From contig JADNRV010000091.1 of assembly GCA_015499995.1 (NCBI GenBank), positions 153,871-217,870 on the forward strand: a stretch of DNA of 64,000 nucleotides. Reading direction: 5' to 3'. Of this stretch, positions 51,218 to 62,122 are shown in pieces. The translations under genes were made by a program, and so were the position numbers. Within the stretch, counting starts at the first letter, position 1. Each line of letters begins with the position of its first letter. Origin of the DNA: Flammula alnicola. Its lineage: Eukaryota; Basidiomycota; Agaricomycetes; Agaricales; Strophariaceae. The notes under the pieces were generated by a model, which worked only from the letters and a program-made list of their open reading frames with translations, made no database searches and had not been told where the DNA came from.

Positions 51218-53602
51218 TCATCTGCAGGGGCACCATCTCAGGTTCCTTGACCACCTTTTTAGATAAACGTGGGGCGGTTTATCGGCAACAGAACCTGAGC
51301 AAATGTGGGTATTGGCAGCATCTTCCTGGACCAACTTGTAAGCACCCTGGCCATCGATCTCAGCGCGCACTTGAGTTTCGGGTGTTTCCAAAACCAATGG
51401 CACATGGAACTTGGTGTCCTTGACGGTCTTGGAGCTGGCAGCATGAGCATCAACCATTGCAGCACCGGGAAGGACACGGCGACCTTCGACCTTCGATTCG
51501 ATGAAGATCCAAAAAGTCGCAGAGAGCTTGATCAACGATGAACTGTGGGTTGGCCGGTTTCTCTTGGACAGATTCTATTTGATGAGGAATGGCACCCAGG
51601 ACGGATGAGCGAGTTGTGATGTAGGAAGGGTAGTTATAGAGACGTTGGAAGGGGTAGGTAGGAACGTCGGTCATTGCGAACTTGTAAGGCATTTGGTTGA
51701 ATAGGACCTCAAAGTAGACGCTAAATCCTTTCTCGAATAAGGAAGAGAGTGCTGCCAGCATCGCGACAATTTGGTCTTTCCCGCGCTTGCCAGTGAAAGC
51801 GAGGCGAGATTTTGCAGCGAATTCTGGTGTTTGCATGTTAGACCAGATAGTCGGTTGAGGCCCAACATCAACAATGACGTCGATCGACGAAGCCTTGGTT
51901 GCAGCCCAAGCAGTTTGGACAAACCTGACAGAGCTCTGAGCATGGTCAACCTACCAGGGGCGTCAGTGAGGGCGACAGAACAAAAGAAGCAAATAGTCTC
52001 ACCCAGTACTTGGCGTCTAGACTTTCATGCTTTGGAATTTCTGCACCTCGCAGAGTGGAGAAGAACAGCTTTTCGAGGCCATCTATTGAATGCACGAGCG
52101 ATGACTGGAGATAATAAAGTGTCAGATTAAAATCAGCAGGCTGATTGGTCTGCACAAACCTGCTGCAGCAATCTCTTCCAAGCTGTGTCCCATAACGGCG
52201 TGGGAATGGACTCCTAGGCTTTCCAGCCAGGTAGAGACGGCATATTGGAAGATGAAGATGCAAACTTGGGCAACCTCACTATGATCGATTGAAAGGTTGC
52301 CTGGCGCTGACTCCTCGACAAGATATGGAAGAATCGGGTAGCCAGTCAATGCAGATGCCTTGTTGGCAGCATCCGTGATGATACTTCGGAAGCCAGAGTA
52401 TTGGTTGGCGAGGTAACGGCCCATGGCTTGGTACTGGGAGCCTTGACCAGAGAATCCAATGAGAATGCGGCGAGCATTTCCTCCTGATGCAGACGAAGAC
52501 GAACTTTGGAGGCGATCTTCAATGCGAGCAATCAAGTCTTGCATGTTGTTGACCACGCAAGCAAATCGATAACGGTAATGTTCGCGACCAACGCAACTTA
52601 GCAAGTCGTGTAGCAAATTGCATGGAAAAGTGACGAGGGGGCGTCGAGGCAGAAGTCCAAGTATTTGTTCAGATATTGAATAAGTGCGTCTTCGCTCTTT
52701 CCGCTCTTTCCGCTGACGACAAACATCATGGGAGTGGTTTCCAGAATTGACGAAGATGATTTGGGCTTCATAAAAGTTTGATGTAGCCTTCTTCCATTGC
52801 AGCAGCAACAAAGACACACATGCCACTACCCTTGACTTTCGAAGGAGGAATATTGGCGTTTTCCAGCGCCTCGAAAGCAATTTCCAATGAAAGACGAATA
52901 TTTGGAGCAACATGGAATGCTTCCGCTGATGAGATACCGAAGAATGAGTGATCGAAGCCGTAAACGTCCACAAAGCCAGCTTTCTCGAGAGTGATGTCGC
53001 AAGGGGCAGGAGGGTCCTTTGAGTCTGGTGATCGGTAGAAGCTAGCATGATCCCATCGAGAAGCAGGAACAGGCGTCATAATGTCCTCACGCTTATCGAT
53101 GAGGGCCTTCCAGAAGCCTTCTGGGGTGTCGATGTCACCAGGCAGGCGAACGGCCTGACCAACGATCACGATTTCTTCTCGTTCTCGAGTGGGAGGAGCA
53201 ACCCTAGTGGAAGGACAAATCTTTGACGCGGTTACGTCCGTGCCCAGGTCAGACAAGATGGCGTTGGTCAGAGAGACTAGGTTGATATGTGTATGACAGG
53301 TATTCAAAGGAAGGGCCATGTCGAATTGGCGATTGAGCTTGTTGACAATCATGGTAGACATGGCAGAATCCATTCCCAGCTAGTGACGAAGTATTGAGTA
53401 ATAGAAGCGCACAAAAGAAAGGCAGAACTCTGACCTCCGCAAATGTGGCCGGAGCATTGTCGTCCATCGTCTCTTCTGAAATTCTCAAGGTCTGGAGGAC
53501 GATGTTGGAAACAATGGCAGCGATTTGATCCCCAGTCTTGCCATGCGCGCGGGATGACGAGGTGGCAGGGTTTCGTCTCGGTTTGAGGAGCAATGCCTTC
53601 AT
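51218..53602 (-). pseudogene. Polyketide synthase fragment with internal deletions (ACP, partial KS, partial AT, DH/PT start)
   Basis: Reading on the minus strand, an acyl-carrier-like segment carries LGMDSAMST (near 53375, split by an intron), then a ketosynthase N-terminus (IVIVGQAVRLPGDIDTPEGF ... ISSAEAFHVAPNIRLSLEIA). The KS stops at about 52780 without its Cys or His active-site blocks and passes straight into the KS-AT linker (MMFVVSGKSGKSEDALIQYL). The AT has FSGQGSQYQAMGRYLANQYS and GHSLEEIAAAG, where GHSxG is expected. It then lacks about 150 residues and resumes at HESLDAKYW, ending DVPTYPFQR. A last piece has HRIEGRRVLPGA, the HxxxGxxxxPG signature of DH/PT domains. Frames change several times. 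This cannot encode an active synthase. Confidence 0.72.
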
Positions 53603-53839
53603 CAGAGCGGCTGAGAAGAGTAGGCAGCTAATAACAAAGATGAAAACCGTGTCGTGTTAAGCTCAGCAAGCTTGGACAGGGCATTACGAGCGCACCTGGT
53701 GGACAGCCTCTGCAAGGGGCCGTCTTTTGATACTTCTGTCTCATCACAAGCCATCCGGACTTATGAAAAGACCACATCCCTCTTCGGAGGGGACAGGTGA
53801 GCAGCGTCGTTGGTCGTTCGAAAGGAGAGAATCAGAGCT

Positions 53840-55925
53840 AACTCATTTGCGCTTGTCGAAGTTCATGAGGTTTTGCCCTTCCTGAGAGGAGGCCTCGATA
53901 ATATCCGGTGTTGCAATTATCTCAAGCATACGTTCCAATAACCAGCCCATGTCTACCGTTAATGAATCCACGGAAGAGGTAGACTGGACATAGGGCTGAA
54001 GCAAGAGAGACGAAAGGTAATCACATGACGAGCCTCGACTGAGAGCAACGCCCTGCCATGCACGATGATGCATGAGACTTTCCACACTCAACAGAGCAGA
54101 AGTCACCACGGCTTCGACAAACGACCGCACACAAGGCTGGTCTATTAATTGAGGAGTCGAAGGTGTTTCTGTATTTTGCAGTCGAGATACCTCTATCCCT
54201 TGAATGAGGAGCTCCATGTGAGCCTGTCTCGCCCGAAGGCTCATTCAAGGGGCAACCAATTTGGATATGAGCCACTTACGGACGATTCCATATGCTCGGA
54301 CGCAACTACGCACACCAGGTGGGAGTAGGCGATACAACACATCCTGAGTCAATTCAGAGATAAGGGAAGAAGGTTCCATCTCCTGGATGTGAGAGTAGAT
54401 AGTCTGTACCTCGACCAACTCTTCGATGGGACCAACGTCTGAGATGAAAACCAGCCAGTTCGATTTGACGTCTGCACTTCAAGCAAATCGGCAGTGATGT
54501 AAAGGTCCTAGAATTGGTCATCAGATATTAGCTAGAAAAGGTAAATTGTCGACATACATCCTGAGTGACGTTGCTGAACGCCGTGCAAAACATTCCATCC
54601 AAATTGTCGACGAACCCTTCTGGGTCCATTTGCTCAACGTCAGGGGGTTCGCGAGTGCTGATGTTGCGTGTTCGTGTTCATGTTCCCCTACTAGCTTGCG
54701 GCCGTTGATTGTGGAGTCCTCGAGAAATAGTGGGTCGCATCGTTTGCGACAAAGAATGTCAATTTGACTGAGTGTATCCAAAGCGTCCCATGCCTTTTGC
54801 ACCGCTGGAGCATTGAGCATTGTCGTCTTGTCTTCTCTTCGACTGTCCAAAAAGGCCCATACGGCATTGTAGAGCTGGGCGTCATCCAAAATATCTTGAG
54901 CACCCGCCACCGATCATCAGCCACTCTTTAACCATGCTGAAACTTCATTTTGCCACCAGGGGATAATCATATATCGGCGGCGAAGAGCCTGAAGGTTATG
55001 AAGTAATAGATCTTTCGTAATAGCTGAGCAAATTGTGAGCATGATGTGATAATGATAGAAACAAGTGCAAATACCTTGAAAATCCATTGTCGTCGGCTAC
55101 GGACACAGATATATTCTCGAGTCCGTGCACAAGGATATTAACCAAGTTGTTTAAAGTTCCAGCTTGGACAACTACACAAAGTGGAGGATCGGAAGAAGGT
55201 TCGACAGTTACGAAATTTGAGAAATGTGAGCGATTAAGGTGCGAGACTAACTGCAATGAACTGCGGCTGCCATGCTGCTTTCGCTCCAAGCCTTGAGATG
55301 AACTAGGTTTGACACGGATGGACGGGTTTCGACCAAGTGGTTTCTCTGCCCCTTCAACCGAGCTCGGAGGACGAGAAGGGGTTCGAGACGAGGATGGCCT
55401 AGAATTAGGAGCCGACTCGAATTCTCCACTCTGAACCACTAGCAGGATATCTCCATTATATACTGAGATCAAGGTCCCTCCATGACCCAGGATTAGTTTG
55501 GTGAAACCTTGATTCCCAGCTTAGCTTTGAAGCTGCCGACCCGCGTCGAGACCAGATATTGCATATCAGATGTCTCGCTATCCAGTTGGCTCCTGACAAG
55601 TTTCGACCTATCGACCTATCGACTAGGGTTAGGGTTGGCGATGGGTCAGGGAAAAGCAGCGGCATTAAAGATGTCGAAGTTGTCTGAGAAGGTGCTGCTC
55701 TAGTCCAAAAGTAAGGCTCGAAGAGGCCTTTCCGACGACGCTCGGCTGCGAGAGACAAGGACATAAACTGTTCAATACTGCGTCACATTAGTAGATAGTT
55801 ATCGGAAACCGGGCTTACCGCTGAAGTTTCACTGCCATGCTGCCTCCTTCAGCAGCCATCTCTCGCCAAAATGCCACCATCCTTAGAATGTCCTCAGTTA
55901 TCTTGTTCTCAGAAATGTATGTCTT
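53840..55925 (-). pseudogene. Ras-GEF (LTE1-like) fragment
   Basis: Pieces in order on the minus strand are DILRMVAFWREMAAEGGSMA, SLSLAAERRRKGLFEPYFW, a Ser/Pro/Arg-rich stretch, and VVQAGTLNNLVNILVHGLEN with ISVSVADDNG, which fits a RasGEF_N domain. DILDDAQLYNAVWAFLDSR and RAWQGVALSRGSSCDYLSSL follow, and finally VDMGWLLERMLEIIATPD. This reads as a Ras-type guanine-nucleotide exchange factor, perhaps of the LTE1 kind. The catalytic CDC25 domain is not visible as a whole. Several frame changes and gaps separate the pieces, and the fragment is preceded directly by sulfite-reductase sequence. Confidence 0.5.
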
Positions 55926-56528
55926 CATGGTAGGCAGTTGTTCGGGGACGAGATGCTCACTGACTTGCTCATGCAACTTGGACATGGTAGATATTGACGA
56001 ACAAATGACGTTTCTAGACATCTATTATCAGCAAGTGTGCAATGAAAAATATTGCGACAAGATTCGAACCTGTTCACATCACCGCAGGTAGCAAGCGTGT
56101 CAAGGAGAGAACGCGGTTGATGTCCTGCATGGCTTCAAGTGTCATTTAATCACACCGTGGAACTGGAACATCTGGCAAGTGGTAATCTTGAAAGTGCCCG
56201 AGCCGTGCTCATCAGCGATCTGGTCCATCTGCAGCCATTGGATCGGGTTGAAGACTCCTCTTGGCATCTGGACATGGATGGTTCGATGCCCTGGGCCTCG
56301 CGTTCCTCGCCTCTCCCTCTCGTATATCCTGGTCATCTTGCTGATATATACCATGGAACTTTAGTGAGCTGGCCATCGCTAGCAGCAACGAGACTGCCGG
56401 TGCCGAAGTCCTCCAAACCCTCAGCAATTGCCCTGCAGGTAGCCCGAGGCGGCTTTGATGTGCTCGTTGGTGATGGGCTGGAGCTCAGCTTCAGTTACTT
56501 CGATGTTGATGCGTGTCATTGCAGCTAA
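55926..56528 (-). pseudogene. Sulfite reductase beta subunit (hemoprotein) N-terminal fragment
   Basis: Minus-strand blocks are TEAELQPITNEHIKAASGYL, GLEDFGTGSL, LKFHGIYQQDDQDIREGEAR, NPIQWLQMDQIADEHGSGTF, KITTCQMFQFHGVIK and, after an in-frame stop and a gap, NRFESC-like and MSRNVICSSISTMSKLHEQV, then SEHLVPEQ. These match the N-terminal third of the assimilatory sulfite reductase hemoprotein (sulfite to sulfide). Changes include stops, several frame slips and Cys where the family has Arg (TTRQTFQFHG type). The siroheme/4Fe-4S Cys motifs are in the missing C-terminal part. At about 55925 the sequence switches to Ras-GEF-like protein. Confidence 0.6.
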
Positions 56529-57149
56529 TAAGACTTCTTGTCACATCTCTAGCTGACAAAAAATGAGGGTAAGTGGGGTATAGCGGAGCGAAGATGGTGT
56601 TGACTAACCTTTTCACAGTTTGAACGTGTACGCATGATGTATCGAGGAGGGGGCGATGGGAGTTATCAGTATGTGTCCTGTCCTCTTCGTTGTTGCTGGC
56701 ACTGACAGTGCGCTCGTTTGTCTGATCTCGCTTAGCCGACTGTGGTGTGAAGCGATGGTGGTAGGTTGTGTTTTGAGGGGTAGAGCAGCATGGATGACTT
56801 GTGCAGTTCCGATTCCAGCAGCAGCGGGTATGCAGGGGCATGACGTGACGAACAAGGGTGGGTGGTGTTACCGACGGTGGTGGGCTTTGGTTGGTTCAAG
56901 GTGGTGGAGGGGAAGCCGTAGCGCGACGGTCCGTGTTTGAGCCGCACCGACGGATCTGGGCAAGGCCAGCAAGCTTGGGGCATTACGCACAATACTTGCA
57001 TTGGTGTGGCATATTTGCCCCGTTGGCGGCTGACGAGTGCAGAGGTCGCACTAACTGCATAAAATAGGAGACTTTCAAAGTTATTTAGTGAGATGCCAGA
57101 AACTTTTCGACCACTCTAGCTCAACGCCTGACCAAAATTCAAGTTATTA
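56529..57149. other. Spacer between gene fragments and the transposase-like gene
   Basis: No coding region is supported. One end of the mobile element to the right may lie here, but I could not identify terminal inverted repeats by eye. Confidence 0.35.
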
Positions 57150-60100
57150 TTATAATGATAATGCCATCTCGGTGTCATCTGCCTCTGCCTCCATTTCCGA
57201 TCTCGTTCGTTTCTTCGGTATTACTGAGCCTGTCTTGTCCGCTGGTGTTGTTGCCTCTTTCTTCTTCTGTGCTGCGCGTGCTTCTAGCTTGGCTTTCTGT
57301 GTGGCTCGAAGGCTGTGTGCAATTTCGGTATGTTTTGCCTTTCGGACCTCAAGTGGATAAAGAAGGATAGGAACAACAAGTGAACGTTCCAAGGCTGCTC
57401 GAAGGCGGTGTGCATTGTGGAATGCATGGGTGTTAATGACAAAGCGTTCAATTGGTTTGTGTTCAATATAGGTTTTGAATAAACCCGATTCGACTCGCTC
57501 CTGTATTAGTGGCTGCTTGCCCGATGCTGTACATTTTGCCAGCGGGCAATCATGCTGCACATTGTAAAGGAATCCTATATCCTGCACATGTTATTTAGAG
57601 CATATTATTAAATATAGAGACCATGGGATATACATACAGTAGAAGGAATAACAGCGTAGATTGTTTCTTCATGGCGTCGAGCTAGCATTGGCATTCCAAA
57701 AATTTCATGTCGAGTCCTACGGATTTCGAAAACGTCGAGCACAATGACAGCACGTTTGCCTTCGGATTCTGCCAAAATTTCAACAATGCAACCAGTAACG
57801 GATTGTTTGGCCTATATAAAAAGGGTATTAGGGTAAATACACTGAGATAATAACGGTTCAACATACATTGAATGGCGATGTCGCAAAGACCCATGATCCT
57901 ACTAAACACTTATCTCCAGAACCCGCGATAGCAAATCGGCAGGCCGTCCATTGTGAATCGGTACCTTCTGAAGAGTTCACGGCCTTGGCCCCTTGTGTCT
58001 GGAGCCACGGAATATACTTTCGGCTCTCAATCTTTTGACTTGCATCTCGCTTGAGCGGTTCCAATCTAAAAGAGCCTAAACATCATGTAAGCAAACTGAG
58101 TTGTATAGTAGAAATCAAGACCTACCATTGACAAGCTTTTCATTACTGGTCCAACCTATAAGAGCTTGAAGTGTTGGATGATCATGGATGAAGTTGCGAA
58201 CAGAAGGCCCTGGTCTCTTCCATTCCCCATCCCCTGCCGGCCACCAACCACCTGTGAGACGATATTTTAATACTTCTTGACTGGCCAATTGGAAGGCTAT
58301 GTCTCGACTTGGTGCAAGGTGGTTTGAGTAGATAGAGCAGAACCTAAAGATAGCATTGAAACACTCAAAGGTCTCTGTTGCAACCCCAACCAGAGGTCCA
58401 AAACGGAGAATGTCTGCTTTCAAGTGTACAAGAAGGTGGAGTTTCAACTTGGATGTCATTTTCGATGGGTCGATCAAGGCGAACAGGTCAAGTACATTTG
58501 CAGCGGCAATTTCAATGTCTGACTGTAAACAAATCATTGAGAAAATGCAAGGACAACATGACGATCCAAACATACAAGATATTCTTCCATATTTGGTATT
58601 TCTGGCATCCACAAGAGCGCCGTAAGCTCTCCCACTGCTTTAGTGAGAAGAAACCGAGTGGTGTCTACAAGATCATAGACGTGAAACACATTGACCTGTG
58701 CAATAGTTTTAAACTGCCGTCCATTTAGTGACTTCGCGTATTGCATGATGTAATTAGGTCGAATGGCATGTATGGAAAGCCCAGATGTGTCGGTTGATTG
58801 CAAACGAACTGAATATGTTTGTTTTTGACTGGTTGTCCATGAAGTATGCGAGCCGTGCCACAGGTATTTCACAATACCCAGAAGAATGGTGTGAAGAATT
58901 TCCACTGGAGTATCAACAGCAGCGTCGAACCCTACGGAATAATAATTAAAAAATCAGATGGCGACTGCAAAATTGACAGGGAAGTGCTCACCGTCCAACT
59001 TCAAAAATGGATTATAAATCTCACTTTTATGCTCCTGCACCCAGGTGAGCAGTTTGCTCTGAATATCAGCCGTAGTCCGTCCAGGGTGTTCCTTGCGTAA
59101 TGTTCTTGCTTGATCTATCAGGTAATCAATCCAATATTGGGTGTAAGAATCTTTGATACCATTCTTAGTCTGCTGATTCTGCACGTTCTGGGCAACGCCC
59201 AGACAGGCCAATTGGACCTGGTACTCGACATCCAAGACGATCTCTTCAGCAGAACGAGGATCACCAGGCTGTATATTTCGTCTAGTAAGCACTGAGAATA
59301 AGACACAATTGTTGCTCACCTCAAAGAGACTATGAAAGCCTTCATCAGATTCTTTAACTTCGTGTGTGCCACCAGCGTGGCATTTCCTGCATAGCTGGTT
59401 TCCATTTACACCAATGTGGCCGCAGACTTCACTTTGAGCAGGGTTGTCGCCTGGGCCACAGTTAACGTTTATCTTGAACCGCATTTGTGCTCCTGATGTC
59501 CCATGACGGACCTTCACAGGCTTTTTATGCGTTGACCTATTAATTAATTAGTATCAGAGCGGCATTTGAATAACTTCGACGTACTCGATAACCTGTTTAA
59601 TACCATGAAACTGCTCAGTAATACTAGCAACTGGTGACGTCGATACAAAGTGTGTGTGGAATTCTTGTTGAAGAAGTTTTCGGGGTAGGTTTCGGTGACT
59701 TATATAGATGTTCCAGTGTTTATTCCAGCTCTTTGATCGGTTTCCAGATACATCATCACCAAAAACATCGATCCAGCTGGTGTATAGGGGATCGCCTTCT
59801 GCTAATGCGCGATCTGGATTAGGCATACGTGCTGGATGTCCAGATTCAATAGTTTGACCTGTTTTTCATGAGCGGCTTTAATACGCAGGAGTCAGAGTAA
59901 ATGTGCAACTCACCGTTCCAGGTAGGAAGCAAACTCATGTCCTTCAAGTCTAGAAAATTATTCTGAAAATCCGACGCCTGTACTAGAATGGTTTCACTAT
60001 CGATCACATTTGCAACAGACTGCAGTGCTATCAACATCTTGAATTAATTACAATCAAATTTCGTACCTGGTTATCAAACGTAACAGCATATGCATCTGCA

Positions 60101-61642
60101 CAAACATTCCCGTCTTCGTACTCCAGCCACCGCACTGGAATAATAAAAGTACCATTCTTGAGGCGTGCAACTTCATCAATGTAGTAATGGCAGTTGCCAG
60201 CATCATACATAGGGCTTAATGTATGCGGATCAACATCCTTCCTCCATTTCTGAGCATGATAAACCTCAGATATAACACCATCCCGGGGAATCACTGGATA
60301 ACGACGGATATGACCGCATACCATGGGATTGGCCCAGTCCTAAGTACAATAAAACATCTAAGTCTGATCTTAGATAGTGTAAAGACATTGCGCACCATGG
60401 CCACCAGAGTACGCGGATCATTCATGGAATAAACATTGCCTTTAGGAGACTTGTGCTGTGTGGTTGGTACACCAGTTGACTTCCGAAGAGAGGCCTGTAC
60501 CTGACGAAGATGGTATAAAGAGGGGACGTCGCGGGCACCGCCTTCACGGAGTATCCAGAGAAATACATTCATGAGCGAGTTAGAAATTCGCATTCTAGGG
60601 AGGTTGTCAAGGGTATCAAGGAGGAACATCTATTATGGAAGGGAAAGTATGTTTAATCATTGGTTGGAGGGTTAAAGAGTATACATATTACTCACCATCT
60701 TTGATTCATAAGGCGACCAAGCATCGGAAATCTTGGGTTCACTTGTGCCTTGCGGCTCTTCAGTAAGTACGTCGGGTGCATTCAAGTCTATCCAAAGCAT
60801 GATATGCATTGAAATGTATGAAAACAATTCAATGGAATATACGTACTTGCATTCCGTAACAACTCGGACAGGATATCCTCTTGTTCCAACGCATCCAGCA
60901 GTAGTTCACCATCATTTGGATCTTCTTCAGGAAGGAAATCTGCACTATGCCAAAGATCAAAATCAGCGGCCTCCTGCTCCAGGCGCTTCCTCTCCTCTGC
61001 TGCAGCAAGTGTATGGTCGACTCCAGCATCAAAGACTTCATTGCCAAGTGCGTAGCGGTCCCACATTCTTTGCTCTTCCTCACTTAGCTGAGGAGGAGGA
61101 GCGTGTGCTGTTGCAGTAGCTTCCGGTTGGATTGTTGAAGATAGTATAATAAAATCGATGTTATCTTCCATCGCACTTTCTTCTTGCATAGAGCGTTCTC
61201 CAGCTTTTTCAGCAGATTCTTTGATTCTCTGGGCCTCGAGGGAGTTGGCATGGTTGTCTGACTTTAAGTGATTAGATACGCTTCCCTTGTTGATCCACCC
61301 ACTGCCATTTTCTTTGCGTGCCGCAAGACATATGGTGCATCGGACTTTCAGGCAGTCGTCTGAAATTTCTATAACTAAGAATTGTTCACATTAAACTGCA
61401 GATAAGGGTAGAATTTGGAAACCTACAGTCAGGCAGTGGATTTTTTGACTTGCGTCCTTTTGCCATTCTTCAAAACCTACGTATGAGTCCGAAGGAAGAA
61501 TATGGTATGGCCATTTCAAGTCATAAATTGTGTCACGTGATAACAGAATAATGTTTGCGCTGGGCTGCGGGGCGTTCATGCCCCCATTCCATGCACTAAT
61601 GGTACGTGATCCTGCCCTAGGACCAGTGGCAGGATCCGTCAA
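57150..61642 (-). mobile_element. Large multi-exon transposase-like gene, apparently intact
   Basis: The exon chain begins near 61642 and ends at the stop at 57150, giving roughly 1,100 residues. A zinc-finger-like N-terminus has CTICLAARKENGSGWINKGS followed by His residues (VSNHLKSDNH). Next come an acidic linker, [40 protein letters not shown] and CGHIGVNGNQLCRKCHAGGT. The block [20 protein letters not shown] with VKYLWHG and ETFECFNAIFRFCSIYSNHL with APSRDIAFQLAS are ones I recognise from large repeated Agaricomycete proteins. The C-terminus has a BAH-like look (DIGFLYNVQHDCPLAKC). Ten or more introns are present. The superfamily (KDZ, CACTA/Plavaka-like or other) is not settled. Confidence 0.6.
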
Positions 61643-61689
61643 TTCGATCCGTCGGGAAACGGGTTACAAACAGGTAGAAATACAAGTAT

Positions 61690-62090
61690 GCGAGCCCAGG
61701 AAGAAATCCTGCAAACGTGGCACAGGCGATACATAAGAACCAAATAATTTAGAACCCTCGGTGTAAAGTAGTAGTAAAGGAAGTGGTAACGAAAAACAGC
61801 ATAGATATAAATACAGGTTGAGTGGGTGGGTAGCACGAGAAGAAACGAGTGTACTGAGCCCAGAACGGAGTAGGGATATGCGTTCAATGCCCATGATCCA
61901 ACCTCCCAGTTTGAAGTAGTCAGAAAGTTCGGACAACCCATTTTTGCAAAGATCTGAATGGCGCAATGAGGTCGATGCGAGCATCATCTGCATCGAGATC
62001 GTCATCTCATTGGGATCAACTTCATAACCAATGATGGTGAGCTTTGCCCCCCACAGTTGCTTTTCTTCGTCATGCGGGATGCCCAATTCA
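61690..62090 (-). mobile_element. Reverse-transcriptase relic
   Basis: A short degenerate stretch has LGIPHDEEKQLWGAKLTIIG, YEVDPNEMTISM and, in a shifted frame, LGGWIMG and ALNAYPYSVL. This matches the part of basidiomycete retroelement polymerase ORFs downstream of the catalytic domain. No catalytic YxDD box is visible. It directly abuts the truncated URA2 copy. Confidence 0.55.
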
Positions 62091-62122
62091 TCGATAGTGA
62101 AGGTGCACTTGCTTGGCGGGCA

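Noticed and set aside
55622..55636. Telomere-like AGGGTTAGGGTT
   Set aside because: Only two units are present, and they lie inside the Ras-GEF fragment where the minus strand encodes a normal-looking PTLTL stretch. This is not an interstitial telomere array.
56055..56085. tRNA T-loop-like GGTTCGAATC on the minus strand
   Set aside because: No acceptor, D or anticodon arms can be folded around it. It coincides with the splice-donor region of the sulfite-reductase fragment.
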